From Chloroflexi bacterium 44-23 (GTDB taxonomy: Bacteria; Chloroflexota; Anaerolineae; Anaerolineales; Anaerolineaceae), in assembly GCA_001899005.1 (NCBI GenBank), contig MKUW01000015.1:186001-250000 (forward strand): a DNA stretch of 64,000 nt, given 5' to 3'. Under the pieces are notes generated by a model, which saw nothing but the letters and a program-made list of their open reading frames with translations, ran no database searches and was not told the origin of the DNA. How positions within the stretch are numbered: the first letter of the stretch is position 1; each line of letters begins with the position of its first letter. Made by a program: the position numbers and the translations under genes. Of the stretch, positions 48,556 to 58,034 are shown one piece after another.

Positions 48556-49257
48556 ATGGGCATACAACAAAATTCGTCCAGTGTTTTATCCGAATTTTTA
48601 CAATATCTTTCAAAAAGGGCTGCGAATGGAGAAGATCGCCTTCCTCCCCTAACAGTTTTAAGCAAAGAATTAAAAATATCTGTCGCCAGCTTACGCGAAC
48701 AATTAGAAATTGCGCGTGTGCTTGGTTTTGTCGATATTAAGCCTAAGACTGGCATTCGCTGGCTGCCCTATCAATTTGCACCTTCTGTTTTGGTATCTTG
48801 TGCCTATGCAATTGAACTTTCCAGTGAATATTTAGTCCAGTTTCGCGATATGCGCAACCACCTTGAGGCTGCCTATTTTCTTGAAGCCGTTAAACAACTA
48901 ACCGAAAACGAAGTGGAAGAGTTATTTGGAATTATTGAGTCTGCAGAAAATAAGATTGAGGGTTACCCTCCATTATTACCGCATGCAGAACACCGTGATC
49001 TGCACTTATTACTATTTTCACACATTGAAAACATTTTTTTGAAAGGAATTTTGGATGTTTACTGGGAAATTTATGAATACCTGGGTTATTCAGTAGTAAG
49101 CGATTATAAATATCTAAAAAATGTTTGGGGCTATCATCGCAAAATATGTGAAGCAATTGCAGAAGAGGATTTAGACCGGGCCTTTCAACTCTTCATGGAT
49201 CATAAGGAATTAATTCGTTGGAGCCCAAAAGTTGTAAATGCTTATCAATTTGAATAA
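48556..49257 (+). CDS. GntR-type regulator with FCD domain
   Basis: A 233-residue protein. The N-terminal winged helix ('GEDRLPPLTVLSKELKISVASLREQLEIARVLGFVDIKPKTGIRWL') is GntR-like. The C-terminal helical FCD domain has candidate metal or ligand residues in 'FRDMRNHLEAA', 'HAEHRDLHLLLFSHIEN' and 'GYHRKICEAI'. FCD regulators respond to small organic acids. It lies 26 bases upstream of korA in the same direction, so a 2-oxoacid sensor role for the kor genes is likely. No obvious operator was found. Confidence 0.88.
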   Translation: MGIQQNSSSVLSEFLQYLSKRAANGEDRLPPLTVLSKELKISVASLREQLEIARVLGFVDIKPKTGIRWLPYQFAPSVLVSCAYAIELSSEYLVQFRDMRNHLEAAYFLEAVKQLTENEVEELFGIIESAENKIEGYPPLLPHAEHRDLHLLLFSHIENIFLKGILDVYWEIYEYLGYSVVSDYKYLKNVWGYHRKICEAIAEEDLDRAFQLFMDHKELIRWSPKVVNAYQFE

Positions 49258-49283
49258 ATATAAATTGAAATTTAGGAGTGCTT

Positions 49284-51143
49284 ATGACACAGGAAGCCAG
49301 GCAAGAAATGGTTAAAGAAATTGCAACACCTGATCGCATCGTAAACAACTTTGTAATAACGTTTGGAACAGTTAATGGGTCGGGCAGTGCCACCGCCAAT
49401 ACCATGATTATGCGGGCTCTTTTTGATATGGGAATCCCGGTTTCAGGAAAAAACATATTTCCTTCGAATATTCAAGGATTGCCCACCTGGTACACATTGC
49501 GCTTAAGCAAAGATGGGTATTTAGCACGCGTGGAAGAAGATGACATTGTTATCGCCATGAATCCTGCCACGATCCGTAAAGAGCTGGATTCATTAATCCC
49601 AGGAGGAGTACTCTTCTACCCGGATGATCTTAAATTTGAAATAACACGCGATGATGTCGTCTTGTATCCCATGCCGATCAAGAAAATTACAAAAGAAGCG
49701 GATGTCTCTCCTTCTTTGCGCGATTACGTAGCGAACATGGTTTATGTTGGTGTGCTGACTGAGATGATTGGCATCGAAATGGATTCGATTCGAAAGGCGC
49801 TGAGATTTCACTTTAAGGGGAAAGAAAAGTCGATCCAGATTAATTTCCATATTATCGAACAAGCTGCACAATGGGCAAAAGAGAATCTTACAAAGGTTGA
49901 TCGCTATTATGTTGAGCGAATGGATGCGACCCACGGTTATATCATGACTGACGGAAATACCGCCGCTGCCTTGGGATCGCTGTATGGGGGTATTGAATTT
50001 GCTGCATGGTATCCAATTACTCCTGCATCAAGTTTGGCAGAATCTATTCATGAATATGCTCCCATGCTCCGTCAGGAAAAAGAAACAGGTAAAGACACGG
50101 TTGTTGTAGTTCAAGCAGAGGACGAATTGGCAGCAATAGGAATGGCAATTGGTGCTGGGTGGTCTGGTTTGCGTGCATTGACTTCGACGTCTGGACCTGG
50201 CTTAAGCTTGATGACAGAATTTCTGGGTCTGGCCTATTATTCCGAAATACCAGTTGTTGTCTGGGATGTACAACGTGTCGGTCCCAGCACCGGCCTCCCA
50301 ACCCGCACCGCTCAGGGTGATTTAACCTTTGTCTATTTTCTTGGCCATGGTGACACCAATTTTGTTATACTACTGCCTGGCTCGGTTAATGAGTGCTTCG
50401 AGTTTGGATGGAAATCATTTGATATTGCAGAACGATTGCAGACTCCGGTAATTGTGCTTTCTGACCTTGATTTAGGCATGAATGAGTGGATGGCGCCGCA
50501 GTTTGAGTATCCTGATCTGCCTATGGACCGTGGAAAGATCTTGTGGGAAGAAGACTTACAAAATTTCGAAGATCTACATGGTGTAGCATACGGACGTTAT
50601 AAAGATGTTGATAACGATACAATACCTTATCGAACTTTGGTTGGAAACCAGCATCCAAAAGCACCGTATTTTACTCGGGGCACGGGACATGATGAAAATG
50701 CGAATTACTCAGAAGATAGCGATGTTTGGCTAAAAAGCATGGACCGGCTGAAAAGAAAGTTCCAGAATGCTGTCCAATACACCCCAAAACCTGAAATTGT
50801 GGACAATGGATCTCATATTGGAATAATTACGATTGGTTCCGCAGGTTTTCCGGTTTTGGAAGCCCAGGACATGCTAGCCGCGCAAGGAATAAAGACTGAT
50901 CTCATGCGTATTCGATCGTTGCCGATGCATCAGGAAGTCAGGGATTTTATCAAAAAGCATGAATATTGTTATATTGTCGAGTTAAACCGGGATGGGCAGT
51001 TACATCAAATTATTTCGATGAAAATGTTTGACAGCCATCTTGATTTACGTAAAGTGGCCAAAGCGGATGGATTACCGCTTTCGGCAAAATGGATTGTAAA
51101 TGAGATCCTCAAAATCGAGGAGGTGAAAAATGGCGTTAGCTGA
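49284..51143 (+). CDS. korA: 2-oxoacid:acceptor oxidoreductase, fused gamma-alpha subunit
   Basis: A 619-residue protein. Residues about 20-190 are the gamma domain ('VITFGTVNGSGSATANTMIMRALFDMGIPVSGKNIFPSNIQGLPTWY'). The alpha part follows ('TDGNTAAALGSLYGGIEFAAWYPITPASSLAESI', 'LTSTSGPGLSLMTEFLGLAYYSEIPVVVWDVQRVGPSTGLPTRTAQGDL', 'VLEAQDMLAAQGIKTDLMRIRSLPM'). Such enzymes oxidatively decarboxylate 2-oxoglutarate or pyruvate-like acids to acyl-CoA with ferredoxin. YPITP is the 2-oxoacid site marker. AGGAG lies 5 bases before the ATG. No ferredoxin domain or delta subunit is present. Confidence 0.93.
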   Translation: MTQEARQEMVKEIATPDRIVNNFVITFGTVNGSGSATANTMIMRALFDMGIPVSGKNIFPSNIQGLPTWYTLRLSKDGYLARVEEDDIVIAMNPATIRKELDSLIPGGVLFYPDDLKFEITRDDVVLYPMPIKKITKEADVSPSLRDYVANMVYVGVLTEMIGIEMDSIRKALRFHFKGKEKSIQINFHIIEQAAQWAKENLTKVDRYYVERMDATHGYIMTDGNTAAALGSLYGGIEFAAWYPITPASSLAESIHEYAPMLRQEKETGKDTVVVVQAEDELAAIGMAIGAGWSGLRALTSTSGPGLSLMTEFLGLAYYSEIPVVVWDVQRVGPSTGLPTRTAQGDLTFVYFLGHGDTNFVILLPGSVNECFEFGWKSFDIAERLQTPVIVLSDLDLGMNEWMAPQFEYPDLPMDRGKILWEEDLQNFEDLHGVAYGRYKDVDNDTIPYRTLVGNQHPKAPYFTRGTGHDENANYSEDSDVWLKSMDRLKRKFQNAVQYTPKPEIVDNGSHIGIITIGSAGFPVLEAQDMLAAQGIKTDLMRIRSLPMHQEVRDFIKKHEYCYIVELNRDGQLHQIISMKMFDSHLDLRKVAKADGLPLSAKWIVNEILKIEEVKNGVS

Positions 51144-52179
51144 TAGTCGCGTTAATGTTAACCTTGCTGGCCTATCCCGAAATGATTATAAGGGCTCGCC
51201 CAGCACATTGTGCCAGGGATGCGGTCATAATTCAATTTCCAGCCAGATCGTAGCTGCTTGCTTTGAATTGAATATCCGCCCTGAGAAAATTGTTAAATTT
51301 AGTGGGATTGGTTGTTCTTCCAAAAGCCCCACATATTTTTTGAACCGGTCATTTGGATTCAATGGCTTGCATGGGCGCATGCCAACACTGGCATTGGGTG
51401 CTATGTTTGGTGATACGTCTGTACGCGGCTTGGGAGTTAGTGGGGATGGTGATACAGCCTCAATTGGGATGGGTCACTTTAAACACCTTGCCCGCAGAAA
51501 TACTCCTATGGTTTACATCGTGGAGAACAATGGTGTCTATGGGCTCACCAAAGGACAATTTTCAGCAACCGCCGAGGAAGGCCTTGAATTAAAGAGGCAG
51601 GGAATCAATACCTATCTTCCAGTTGATATTTGCATGGAAGCACTGGTTACGAATGCATCATTTGTAGCTCGCGGTTTTGCCGGTGATCCTAAACAGCTCA
51701 AGACTTTGTTAAAGGCGGCTCTGGTACATGATGGTCTGGCAGTCATCGATATCATCAGCCCCTGTGTAACTTTTCATAACAAGGAAAATTCATTTCACTC
51801 CTACCAGTGGGGAAAAGATAATGAAGCTCCGTTGCATGACATTACTTTCGTGCCTTCGCGGGATGAAATTACTTTAGAAGATTTTGAACCTGGCTCAACC
51901 ACTGAAGTGACCTTGCACGATGGTTCACTCATTATTTTAAAAAAGCTGGATAAAGATTACGATCCGACCAACCGGTTTGAAGCGTTACGGGTCTTAGAGG
52001 AAGCGGATCAAAATAATTCTTTGTTAACTGGTTTGTTGTTTGTTGAGCCTGGTGCCAAAACTTTGTTTGATCGATACAATTTGCCCGAGACTCCTTTAAA
52101 TCGGTTAACTCCTGAGCAAATTCGGCCAACGCGGGAGTCCTTGCAAGAGGTTAATAAAATGATGTTTTTACAAGATTAA
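51130..52179 (+). CDS. korB: 2-oxoacid:acceptor oxidoreductase beta subunit
   Basis: A 349-residue thiamine-diphosphate subunit with 'LCQGCGHNSISSQIV' (one cysteine pair), 'SGIGCSSKSP', and the ThDP/Mg motif 'GVSGDGDTASIGMGHFKHLARRNTPMVYIVENNGVYGLTKGQ'. 'DIISPCVTFHN' supplies the last cluster cysteine. It overlaps korA by 14 bases and completes the two-subunit enzyme. The GAGGAGGTG ribosome site lies within korA. Confidence 0.95.
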   Translation: MALADSRVNVNLAGLSRNDYKGSPSTLCQGCGHNSISSQIVAACFELNIRPEKIVKFSGIGCSSKSPTYFLNRSFGFNGLHGRMPTLALGAMFGDTSVRGLGVSGDGDTASIGMGHFKHLARRNTPMVYIVENNGVYGLTKGQFSATAEEGLELKRQGINTYLPVDICMEALVTNASFVARGFAGDPKQLKTLLKAALVHDGLAVIDIISPCVTFHNKENSFHSYQWGKDNEAPLHDITFVPSRDEITLEDFEPGSTTEVTLHDGSLIILKKLDKDYDPTNRFEALRVLEEADQNNSLLTGLLFVEPGAKTLFDRYNLPETPLNRLTPEQIRPTRESLQEVNKMMFLQD

Positions 52180-52196
52180 GAGAGTAAGCTAATTGG

Positions 52197-53039
52197 TCAT
52201 GGGGTGATTTTTGGACGCTTTGGATCGCGGATCCATTCACTCCAGGAGCCAGCATATAGTCTTGCATTTTCAATTCCAATTTGCGCCAGTGCTACCAGAT
52301 CGAGGCAGGAAGTTACCCCAGAACCACAGTACAGGATGATATTTTCGCCTTTAATAGTCTTCGAAGAGAACTGATAAAGTCTCTTCAACTGTTTCTCAGG
52401 CAGAAAATAGCCCTCAGCATCGAGGTTGGCTTGATGGAACACATTTTTAGCGCCAGGAATATGCCCTGCGATGGTATCGATCGGTTCTTCAATGCCGATA
52501 TAGCGATTGGCAGCTCTGGCGTCAATTAAAACAAAATCCGGATTCATAAGGGTTGCTTCAAGCTCTTTTGCTTTTACTAGAAATTTATTAGAAAATTGGC
52601 CTTGGAAAACAGCAGGTTTGTTTGTACATTGTCCACTTTCCAAAGGAAAATTTTCTTTCTTCCAAGCTGAAAAACCACCATTTAAGAGTAAAACGTCTTC
52701 GTGACCATAAGAGCGTAATAACCACCATAAGCGCGCTGCAAAAGCGCCAAAAGCAGTATCGTACACCACAACTGTTTTACTTGAATCTATTCCGGCCTTC
52801 GATAAAAATGAGACAAAACTATCAGGGTTGGGCAAAGGATGCCGACCAGAAGTTGCAGTAATAGGGCTTGAGAGATCATGATCAAGATGCGCATAAACGG
52901 CACCTGGAATGTGTTCACGTAAGTAATCAGCATGTCCCCAATCCGGATCAGCCAGATCAAAGCGGCAATCCACTATAATTATGTTTGGGTCTGTAATTCG
53001 CTGATGTAATTCTTTCGCTTCAATCAAATGGTTTGCCAT
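52197..53039 (-). CDS. Two-domain sulfurtransferase (rhodanese / 3-mercaptopyruvate type)
   Basis: A 280-residue protein of two rhodanese modules. The N-terminal module ('IIVDCRFDLADPDWGHADYLREHIPGAVYAHLDHDLS') lacks the active cysteine. The C-terminal module has 'IILYCGSGVTSCLDLVAL', with the catalytic Cys in CGSGVTS. The loop form fits either thiosulfate or mercaptopyruvate sulfurtransferase. I use the ATG at 53039, which has GGAG upstream; the ATG at 53051 is less supported. It converges with korB. Confidence 0.93.
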   Translation of the reverse strand: MANHLIEAKELHQRITDPNIIIVDCRFDLADPDWGHADYLREHIPGAVYAHLDHDLSSPITATSGRHPLPNPDSFVSFLSKAGIDSSKTVVVYDTAFGAFAARLWWLLRSYGHEDVLLLNGGFSAWKKENFPLESGQCTNKPAVFQGQFSNKFLVKAKELEATLMNPDFVLIDARAANRYIGIEEPIDTIAGHIPGAKNVFHQANLDAEGYFLPEKQLKRLYQFSSKTIKGENIILYCGSGVTSCLDLVALAQIGIENARLYAGSWSEWIRDPKRPKITP

Positions 53040-53208
53040 AAATTGCTCCATTATTGCTCTTAAATTTATGAAGATTTGTTAATTCTAAATAGAAGAAGGG
53101 AATGAATTTTATAAACAACATTCAAAGATTATAACTTCAAGAATAATTTAAAAATATAATAGCTTCAGGCCTTTTAGATCATGGGGGAAAACTATTTATT
53201 CATTTTCT

Positions 53209-54663
53209 TCAGAAACCTTTAATCTTATGAAGAAGTAAGAAGTTGGGCGGTAGCATTTCTCCAATTGGAAGATAGGAAACAAATATAATTTGTTCACCAC
53301 TCTTGATTGTCGTCGTTGCAATAATGGCTTCTTCTACGAGTGCCAACATGTCTTCTATCGTTGTTGCGTGCGGAACCATGTAAGGGATGACACCCCAGTA
53401 AAGGGAGAGACTGCGATAGGTTGTCAATTCAGGCGTGAATGCCAGGATTGGCACGCTGGGGTGGATTTTTGACATAAGATGAGCGGTCTTTCCCGAGCGG
53501 GTAAGTACTGCAATGAAACGTACATTCCTTTCAGCCGCCAATTCACCGGCTGCCCGTGTCAAAGCTACAGCATCAAACTCAGTTGATTCACGCCGATTTC
53601 GCCCCTGATATCCCCATCGTTGGTAATTTGCTTCTGCTTCCTTGACGATTGAATCCATCATTTTTACTGTTTCCAACGGATATTTACCGATGGCTGTCTC
53701 TCCGGATAACATGACAGCGTCGGTTCCGTCAAGTATGGCATTGGCTACATCAGACGCTTCTGCCCGTGTGGGGCGGGGGTTATTTATCATTGAATCGAGC
53801 ATCTGAGTGGCTGTAATGACTAACTTCGCTTTGTGATAGGCAGCATCGATAATCTTTTTCTGGATAATTGGCACCGTAGATGGGGAAGTCTCTACACCCA
53901 AATCACCTCGTGCAACCATAACTCCATCAGCTGCATCTAGAATTTCATCTAGATTCTCTATTGCTTGGGGTCGTTCAAGTTTTGCGATAACCGGAGGAGG
54001 AATGCGATCAACACAAATTTTTGAAATTGCATCTTTGACTTCAATAACATCGTTGGCATTATTGACAAATGAAACAGCAATAGCGTCTACACCATTTTGC
54101 AAACCAAATTCCAAATCTCCACGGTCTTTTTCAGTAAAACCTGGGATTTTTAAATCTATCCCGGGAAGATTTACTCCTTTATATGAAGATATTCTTCCGC
54201 CGAGTACCACTTTGGTAATTACAGTTGAATTCTTTACCTCAATTACTTCCAGCTCCAGATTGCCGTCATCCATTAATATGCGGCTACCATTTTTGACAGC
54301 GCGTGCCAGATTAGGTACAGCCACAGGCAAGATTTGCAGAGAGGAATGGGCATCGAGCAACTCCTCAGAATCTTCTACCGGCTGTAAAGCGACTAACTGA
54401 TCTTTACTCAGCAAAAAGCCTTCAGAAGGGAGCATCCCGACACGTAATTTAGGTCCTTGAAGATCTTGTAAAATGGTGACCGGCTTGTTGACTTCGGATG
54501 AGATTTCACGGATTAATTCGATCCTTTTTTTATGTTCATCAAAAGAACCATGCGAAAAATTCAAGCGCGCGACGTCCATACCTGCCAAAATTAATTGTTT
54601 GAGAATGATCCGATCGTCGGTACTGGGTCCCAATGTTGCTACAATTTTGGCTTGTCTCTCCAT
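53209..54663 (-). CDS. pyk: Pyruvate kinase
   Basis: A 484-residue enzyme. It opens with 'AKIVATLGPSTDD' and has 'ARLNFSHGSFDEHKKRI' (nucleotide site), 'MDDGNLELEVIEV', 'VMVARGDLGVE', the proline-rich 'ATQMLDSMINNPRPTRAEASDVANAILDGTDAVMLSGETAIGKYP', and a C-terminal allosteric domain. It makes ATP and pyruvate, which can feed the Kor enzyme. There is no extra PEP-utiliser domain. It is 71 bases downstream of the aminotransferase gene, past a terminator. Confidence 0.97.
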   Translation of the reverse strand: MERQAKIVATLGPSTDDRIILKQLILAGMDVARLNFSHGSFDEHKKRIELIREISSEVNKPVTILQDLQGPKLRVGMLPSEGFLLSKDQLVALQPVEDSEELLDAHSSLQILPVAVPNLARAVKNGSRILMDDGNLELEVIEVKNSTVITKVVLGGRISSYKGVNLPGIDLKIPGFTEKDRGDLEFGLQNGVDAIAVSFVNNANDVIEVKDAISKICVDRIPPPVIAKLERPQAIENLDEILDAADGVMVARGDLGVETSPSTVPIIQKKIIDAAYHKAKLVITATQMLDSMINNPRPTRAEASDVANAILDGTDAVMLSGETAIGKYPLETVKMMDSIVKEAEANYQRWGYQGRNRRESTEFDAVALTRAAGELAAERNVRFIAVLTRSGKTAHLMSKIHPSVPILAFTPELTTYRSLSLYWGVIPYMVPHATTIEDMLALVEEAIIATTTIKSGEQIIFVSYLPIGEMLPPNFLLLHKIKGF

Positions 54664-54703
54664 TATTTCACCCTTTTATGCTCCCAATCGTATTTTTGAA
54701 GAA

Positions 54704-54729
54704 AATACCGGTTCTTAAGAACCGGTATT
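54704..54729 (-). terminator. Intrinsic terminator after the ornithine aminotransferase gene
   Basis: AATACCGGTTCTT and AAGAACCGGTATT form a perfect 13-base palindrome with no loop bases beyond the turn; TTTTCTTC follows on the minus strand. It separates rocD from pyk. Confidence 0.85.
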
Positions 54730-54734
54730 AAAAT

Positions 54735-55937
54735 TTATGGCATCATCAATGTTTCAGCAATAATTGGCAACGCCCAATCGATCGTCTTTTGGTCAATAAT
54801 TAACGGGGGTGCAAAACGAATGACATTCTCATGCGTTTCTTTTGCCAAAATTCCTTTTTCTTTCATTGCTTCGCAAAATCTGCGAGCGCCACGAGCTTCG
54901 GGTTTAAGTTCCACGCCAATGAAAAGCCCTTTCCCGCGGATCTCTTTGATATGTGAACTGGGAATTTCTTCGAGATGCTCTTTGAAATAGGTTCCCATTT
55001 TCTCGGAATTCTCTACTAACTTTTCATCACGAATTACCCTTAAAGCAGCACGAGCGACGGCTGCACCCAATGGGTTTCCCCCAAATGTTGACCCATGCTC
55101 CCCTGGAAGAAAAAGACTCATAATATCCCTATCAGCCAGAACGGCGGAAACTGGATAAAAACCTCCAGACAATGCTTTGCCGATAATTACGATATCCGGA
55201 CGGACATCTTCATGCTGGCTGGCGAATAACTTACCGGTCCTCCCTAAGCCTGTTTGAATTTCATCGGCAACAAAAAGAATATTGTTTTGATCGCAAATAT
55301 CTTTTACTTGTCTGAGATAGCCCTCAGGTGGTAAAACAACTCCTGCTTCCCCTTGGATGGGCTCTAACATTACGGCAGCAGTGTTAGGCGTCACAGCTGC
55401 TTGCAAAGAAGAAATATCACCGTATTTAACATTAATAAATCCGGGTGTAAAAGGTCCAAATTCGTTTTTATAAAAAGTGTCACTGGAGAAAGAGACAATA
55501 GAAATTGTGCGGCCATGAAAATTACCGTCAGCGACAATGATCTCACATTGATAATGGGGAATGTGCTTAACAGTGTACGCCCACTTACGCACCAGTTTCA
55601 AAGCTGTTTCGACCGCTTCGGCACCGCTATTCATTGGCAATGACATTTCGTATCCGGTCATATCAGATAATTCTTTATAAAATAAAGGCAGCTGTGCATT
55701 ACGGAAAGCCCGTGAAGTAATTGTAACTTTTTTGGCTTGCTCTATTAAGGCGGAAAGAATCGCTGGGTGAACGTGGCCCTGGTTGAGGGCTGAATAAGCA
55801 CTCAGGCAATCAAGATAGCGATTTCCTTCAATATCATAAACCCATACTCCTTCTCCGCGTTCAATGACGACATCCAGGGGATGATAATTATGAGCGCCAT
55901 ATTCATCTTCGATAGCAATATAATCAGTTGATTTCAT
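54735..55937 (-). CDS. rocD: Ornithine aminotransferase (class III PLP enzyme)
   Basis: A 400-residue class III aminotransferase. 'YLDCLSAYSALNQGHVHPAI' is characteristic of ornithine delta-aminotransferase. Others are 'NSGAEAVETALKLVRKWAY', 'FVADEIQTGLGRTG', the PLP lysine in 'VIIGKALSGGFYPVSA', and 'GSTFGGNPLGAAVARAAL'. It interconverts ornithine and glutamate semialdehyde. It follows argF by 5 bases, making an ornithine-centred operon. An acetylornithine role cannot be fully excluded, but the SAYSAxNQGH text favours RocD. Confidence 0.9.
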   Translation of the reverse strand: MKSTDYIAIEDEYGAHNYHPLDVVIERGEGVWVYDIEGNRYLDCLSAYSALNQGHVHPAILSALIEQAKKVTITSRAFRNAQLPLFYKELSDMTGYEMSLPMNSGAEAVETALKLVRKWAYTVKHIPHYQCEIIVADGNFHGRTISIVSFSSDTFYKNEFGPFTPGFINVKYGDISSLQAAVTPNTAAVMLEPIQGEAGVVLPPEGYLRQVKDICDQNNILFVADEIQTGLGRTGKLFASQHEDVRPDIVIIGKALSGGFYPVSAVLADRDIMSLFLPGEHGSTFGGNPLGAAVARAALRVIRDEKLVENSEKMGTYFKEHLEEIPSSHIKEIRGKGLFIGVELKPEARGARRFCEAMKEKGILAKETHENVIRFAPPLIIDQKTIDWALPIIAETLMMP

Positions 55938-55942
55938 GGTAT

Positions 55943-56866
55943 TTACTCCTCAAAAAGTTTAACAATAATTGCCTTTTGTGCGTGTAGACGGTTATGGGCT
56001 TGTGGAAATAAACGAGAATGTTTTCCATCAGCAACTTCATCTGTAATTTCCTGACCACGATGCGCAGGCAAGCAATGTAAGACGATCACTTCGCTCTTAG
56101 CTCGCTCAACGAGCTTTTCGTTAACTTGATATGGGGGAAAAACCGCTTCTCGTTTTTTCGCTTCTTCTTCCTGACCCATCGATGTCCATGTATCAGTATA
56201 AATAACGTCAGCATTTTCAACGGCTTGTTGTGGATCGGGAAAATATGCTATTTTTGTACCAGTTTTTTCGGCTATTTGTTTTCCAATCTTCATGGCTATA
56301 GGTGAGATTTGATAGTCTTGTGGTCCGCTGTGAATGAAATCAGCACCTAATTTCGCACATATATGCATCAGGGAGACAGCAACATTGTTACCATCCCCGA
56401 TGTAAACAACTTTAAGAGCTCTCATGCTTCCAAATTCTTCGATAATAGTTAATGCATCCGCCATTGCCTGGCAGGGATGGTTATAATCACTGAGGCCATT
56501 AATTACAGGAATATCGGCCCACTGTGCAAGTTGGAGGATGTGATCATGTTCAAAAACACGTGCCATAATGATGTCAACAAATCCAGATAAGACCCGGGAT
56601 ACATCAGCAATCGATTCCCGTTTTCCTAATCCTATTTCTGCCGGAGAAAGATAGAGGGCATCACCTCCTAAATGTCGCATAGCCATATCAAAACTGACTC
56701 TGGTACGTAGACTCGGTTTTTGAAAGATCATTGCCATTGCTTTATTTTTTAAAATGGGGGCGTTACCGGACGACTTCCATTCTTTCTTCAAATGAATTGC
56801 CAAAGATAACATATCTTGCAATTCCTCGGACGAATAATCCGCAAGTGCAATAAAATCCTTTTTCAT
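55943..56866 (-). CDS. argF: Ornithine carbamoyltransferase
   Basis: A 307-residue transcarbamylase. The carbamoyl-phosphate site is in 'FQKPSLRTRVSFDMAM', the family text includes 'FEHDHILQLAQWADIPVINGLSDYNHPCQAMADALTI' (HPCQ), and the ornithine signature is 'VLHCLPAHRGQEI'. It carbamoylates ornithine, or in reverse phosphorolyses citrulline. Pairing with ornithine aminotransferase leaves the direction open. CAGGAGATTTT precedes the ATG. Confidence 0.95.
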   Translation of the reverse strand: MKKDFIALADYSSEELQDMLSLAIHLKKEWKSSGNAPILKNKAMAMIFQKPSLRTRVSFDMAMRHLGGDALYLSPAEIGLGKRESIADVSRVLSGFVDIIMARVFEHDHILQLAQWADIPVINGLSDYNHPCQAMADALTIIEEFGSMRALKVVYIGDGNNVAVSLMHICAKLGADFIHSGPQDYQISPIAMKIGKQIAEKTGTKIAYFPDPQQAVENADVIYTDTWTSMGQEEEAKKREAVFPPYQVNEKLVERAKSEVIVLHCLPAHRGQEITDEVADGKHSRLFPQAHNRLHAQKAIIVKLFEE

Positions 56867-57038
56867 AAAATCTCCTGAAATATTGGAATAAATTAATGAG
56901 TTATAGCGAGTATAACATAAGCGCCTTGTTGAATTAAGTAAATGTAGCGCTGTTTGTTACAGGTCAATACAACCGGCTTCTTACCTGGGATAAATCAAGT
57001 AAAATCACCTTATTGATTTGTAAGTGGAGAATAACTGA

Positions 57039-58034
57039 ATGCAAAAAAAGCTGGCGCGTTTTAGTTTATTTGTTCTTATCTATAATATTTTTGTAATCTT
57101 GTTTGGTGCATATGTACGGGCATCTCAATCGGGAGCTGGCTGTGGAGCACACTGGCCTTCTTGTCAGGGAGAGATTATCCCCATAAATCCGATTGTCGAA
57201 ACAGTGATTGAATTTACACATAGAATCACCAGCGGGCTTGCATTGATTTTTATAACACTTCTGGTTGTATTCGTCTTTCGTTGGGTTAAAGGAAAAAGCA
57301 AGATTAAAAATGCAGCCATTTTGGCATTGGTATTCACCGTTCTTGAAGCACTTATTGGGGCGGGTCTGGTACTATTTGAACTGGTTGGGGATAACGATTC
57401 GATAGCCCGGGCTGTGATTATTGCTTTGCACCTTATCAACACATTTATGTTATTGGCCAGTCTAATTTTGGTGTTTGAGTGGACCCGTTTCTCAGAGCCG
57501 GATAAATTTGTTTTTCCAAAAGGCACCGTCTTTTGGTCAATATTGTTAACTGTCAGTGTGTTTTTACTGGCAGCCAGTGGTGCTATCACGGCCCTGGGTG
57601 ATACGCTCTTTCCTTCTGCTAGTTTTTTGGAGGGCATGCGACAGGACGCAACCCCCGGTGTTCATTTTCTAATTCAATTGCGCGTTTATCACCCTCTGAT
57701 CGCAATATTAGTCGGGATTTCCATCTTCTTTTCATTGCGTTATTTGGCTAAAATTACGAGCAACCCAAAGTTGTATCAGTACAGTGTCTTTCTTCAAATT
57801 CTTTTTCTCATTCAAATTTTCTTGGGCGGTCTAAACGTCCTCTTGCTGGCCCCGATTTGGATGCAAATCATCCATCTTTTGTTTGCGGATTTGATCTGGC
57901 TGACGTACGTCCTGGTCTTGAACCAGGTGGCTGCTATTCCAGGGGATTCTTTTGCTTCTTCACCGCTCCGGAAATCATCCAATCAACCAGATTATATACG
58001 CGCCGGCCAAGTAGATTCGATGCCAAATAAATAA
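57039..58034 (+). CDS. ctaA: Heme A synthase (COX15/CtaA)
   Basis: A 331-residue membrane protein with about eight helices in two four-helix halves. The four heme-binding His are in 'IEFTHRITSG', 'IALHLINTF', 'RVYHPLIAI' and 'QIIHLLFADLIW', and 'GAGCGAHWPSCQG' is the loop of the N-terminal half. It oxidises heme O to heme A, implying a heme-aa3 or similar terminal oxidase elsewhere. It is divergent from argF, and its 3' end overlaps the convergent SDR gene by about 100 bases. Confidence 0.92.
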   Translation: MQKKLARFSLFVLIYNIFVILFGAYVRASQSGAGCGAHWPSCQGEIIPINPIVETVIEFTHRITSGLALIFITLLVVFVFRWVKGKSKIKNAAILALVFTVLEALIGAGLVLFELVGDNDSIARAVIIALHLINTFMLLASLILVFEWTRFSEPDKFVFPKGTVFWSILLTVSVFLLAASGAITALGDTLFPSASFLEGMRQDATPGVHFLIQLRVYHPLIAILVGISIFFSLRYLAKITSNPKLYQYSVFLQILFLIQIFLGGLNVLLLAPIWMQIIHLLFADLIWLTYVLVLNQVAAIPGDSFASSPLRKSSNQPDYIRAGQVDSMPNK

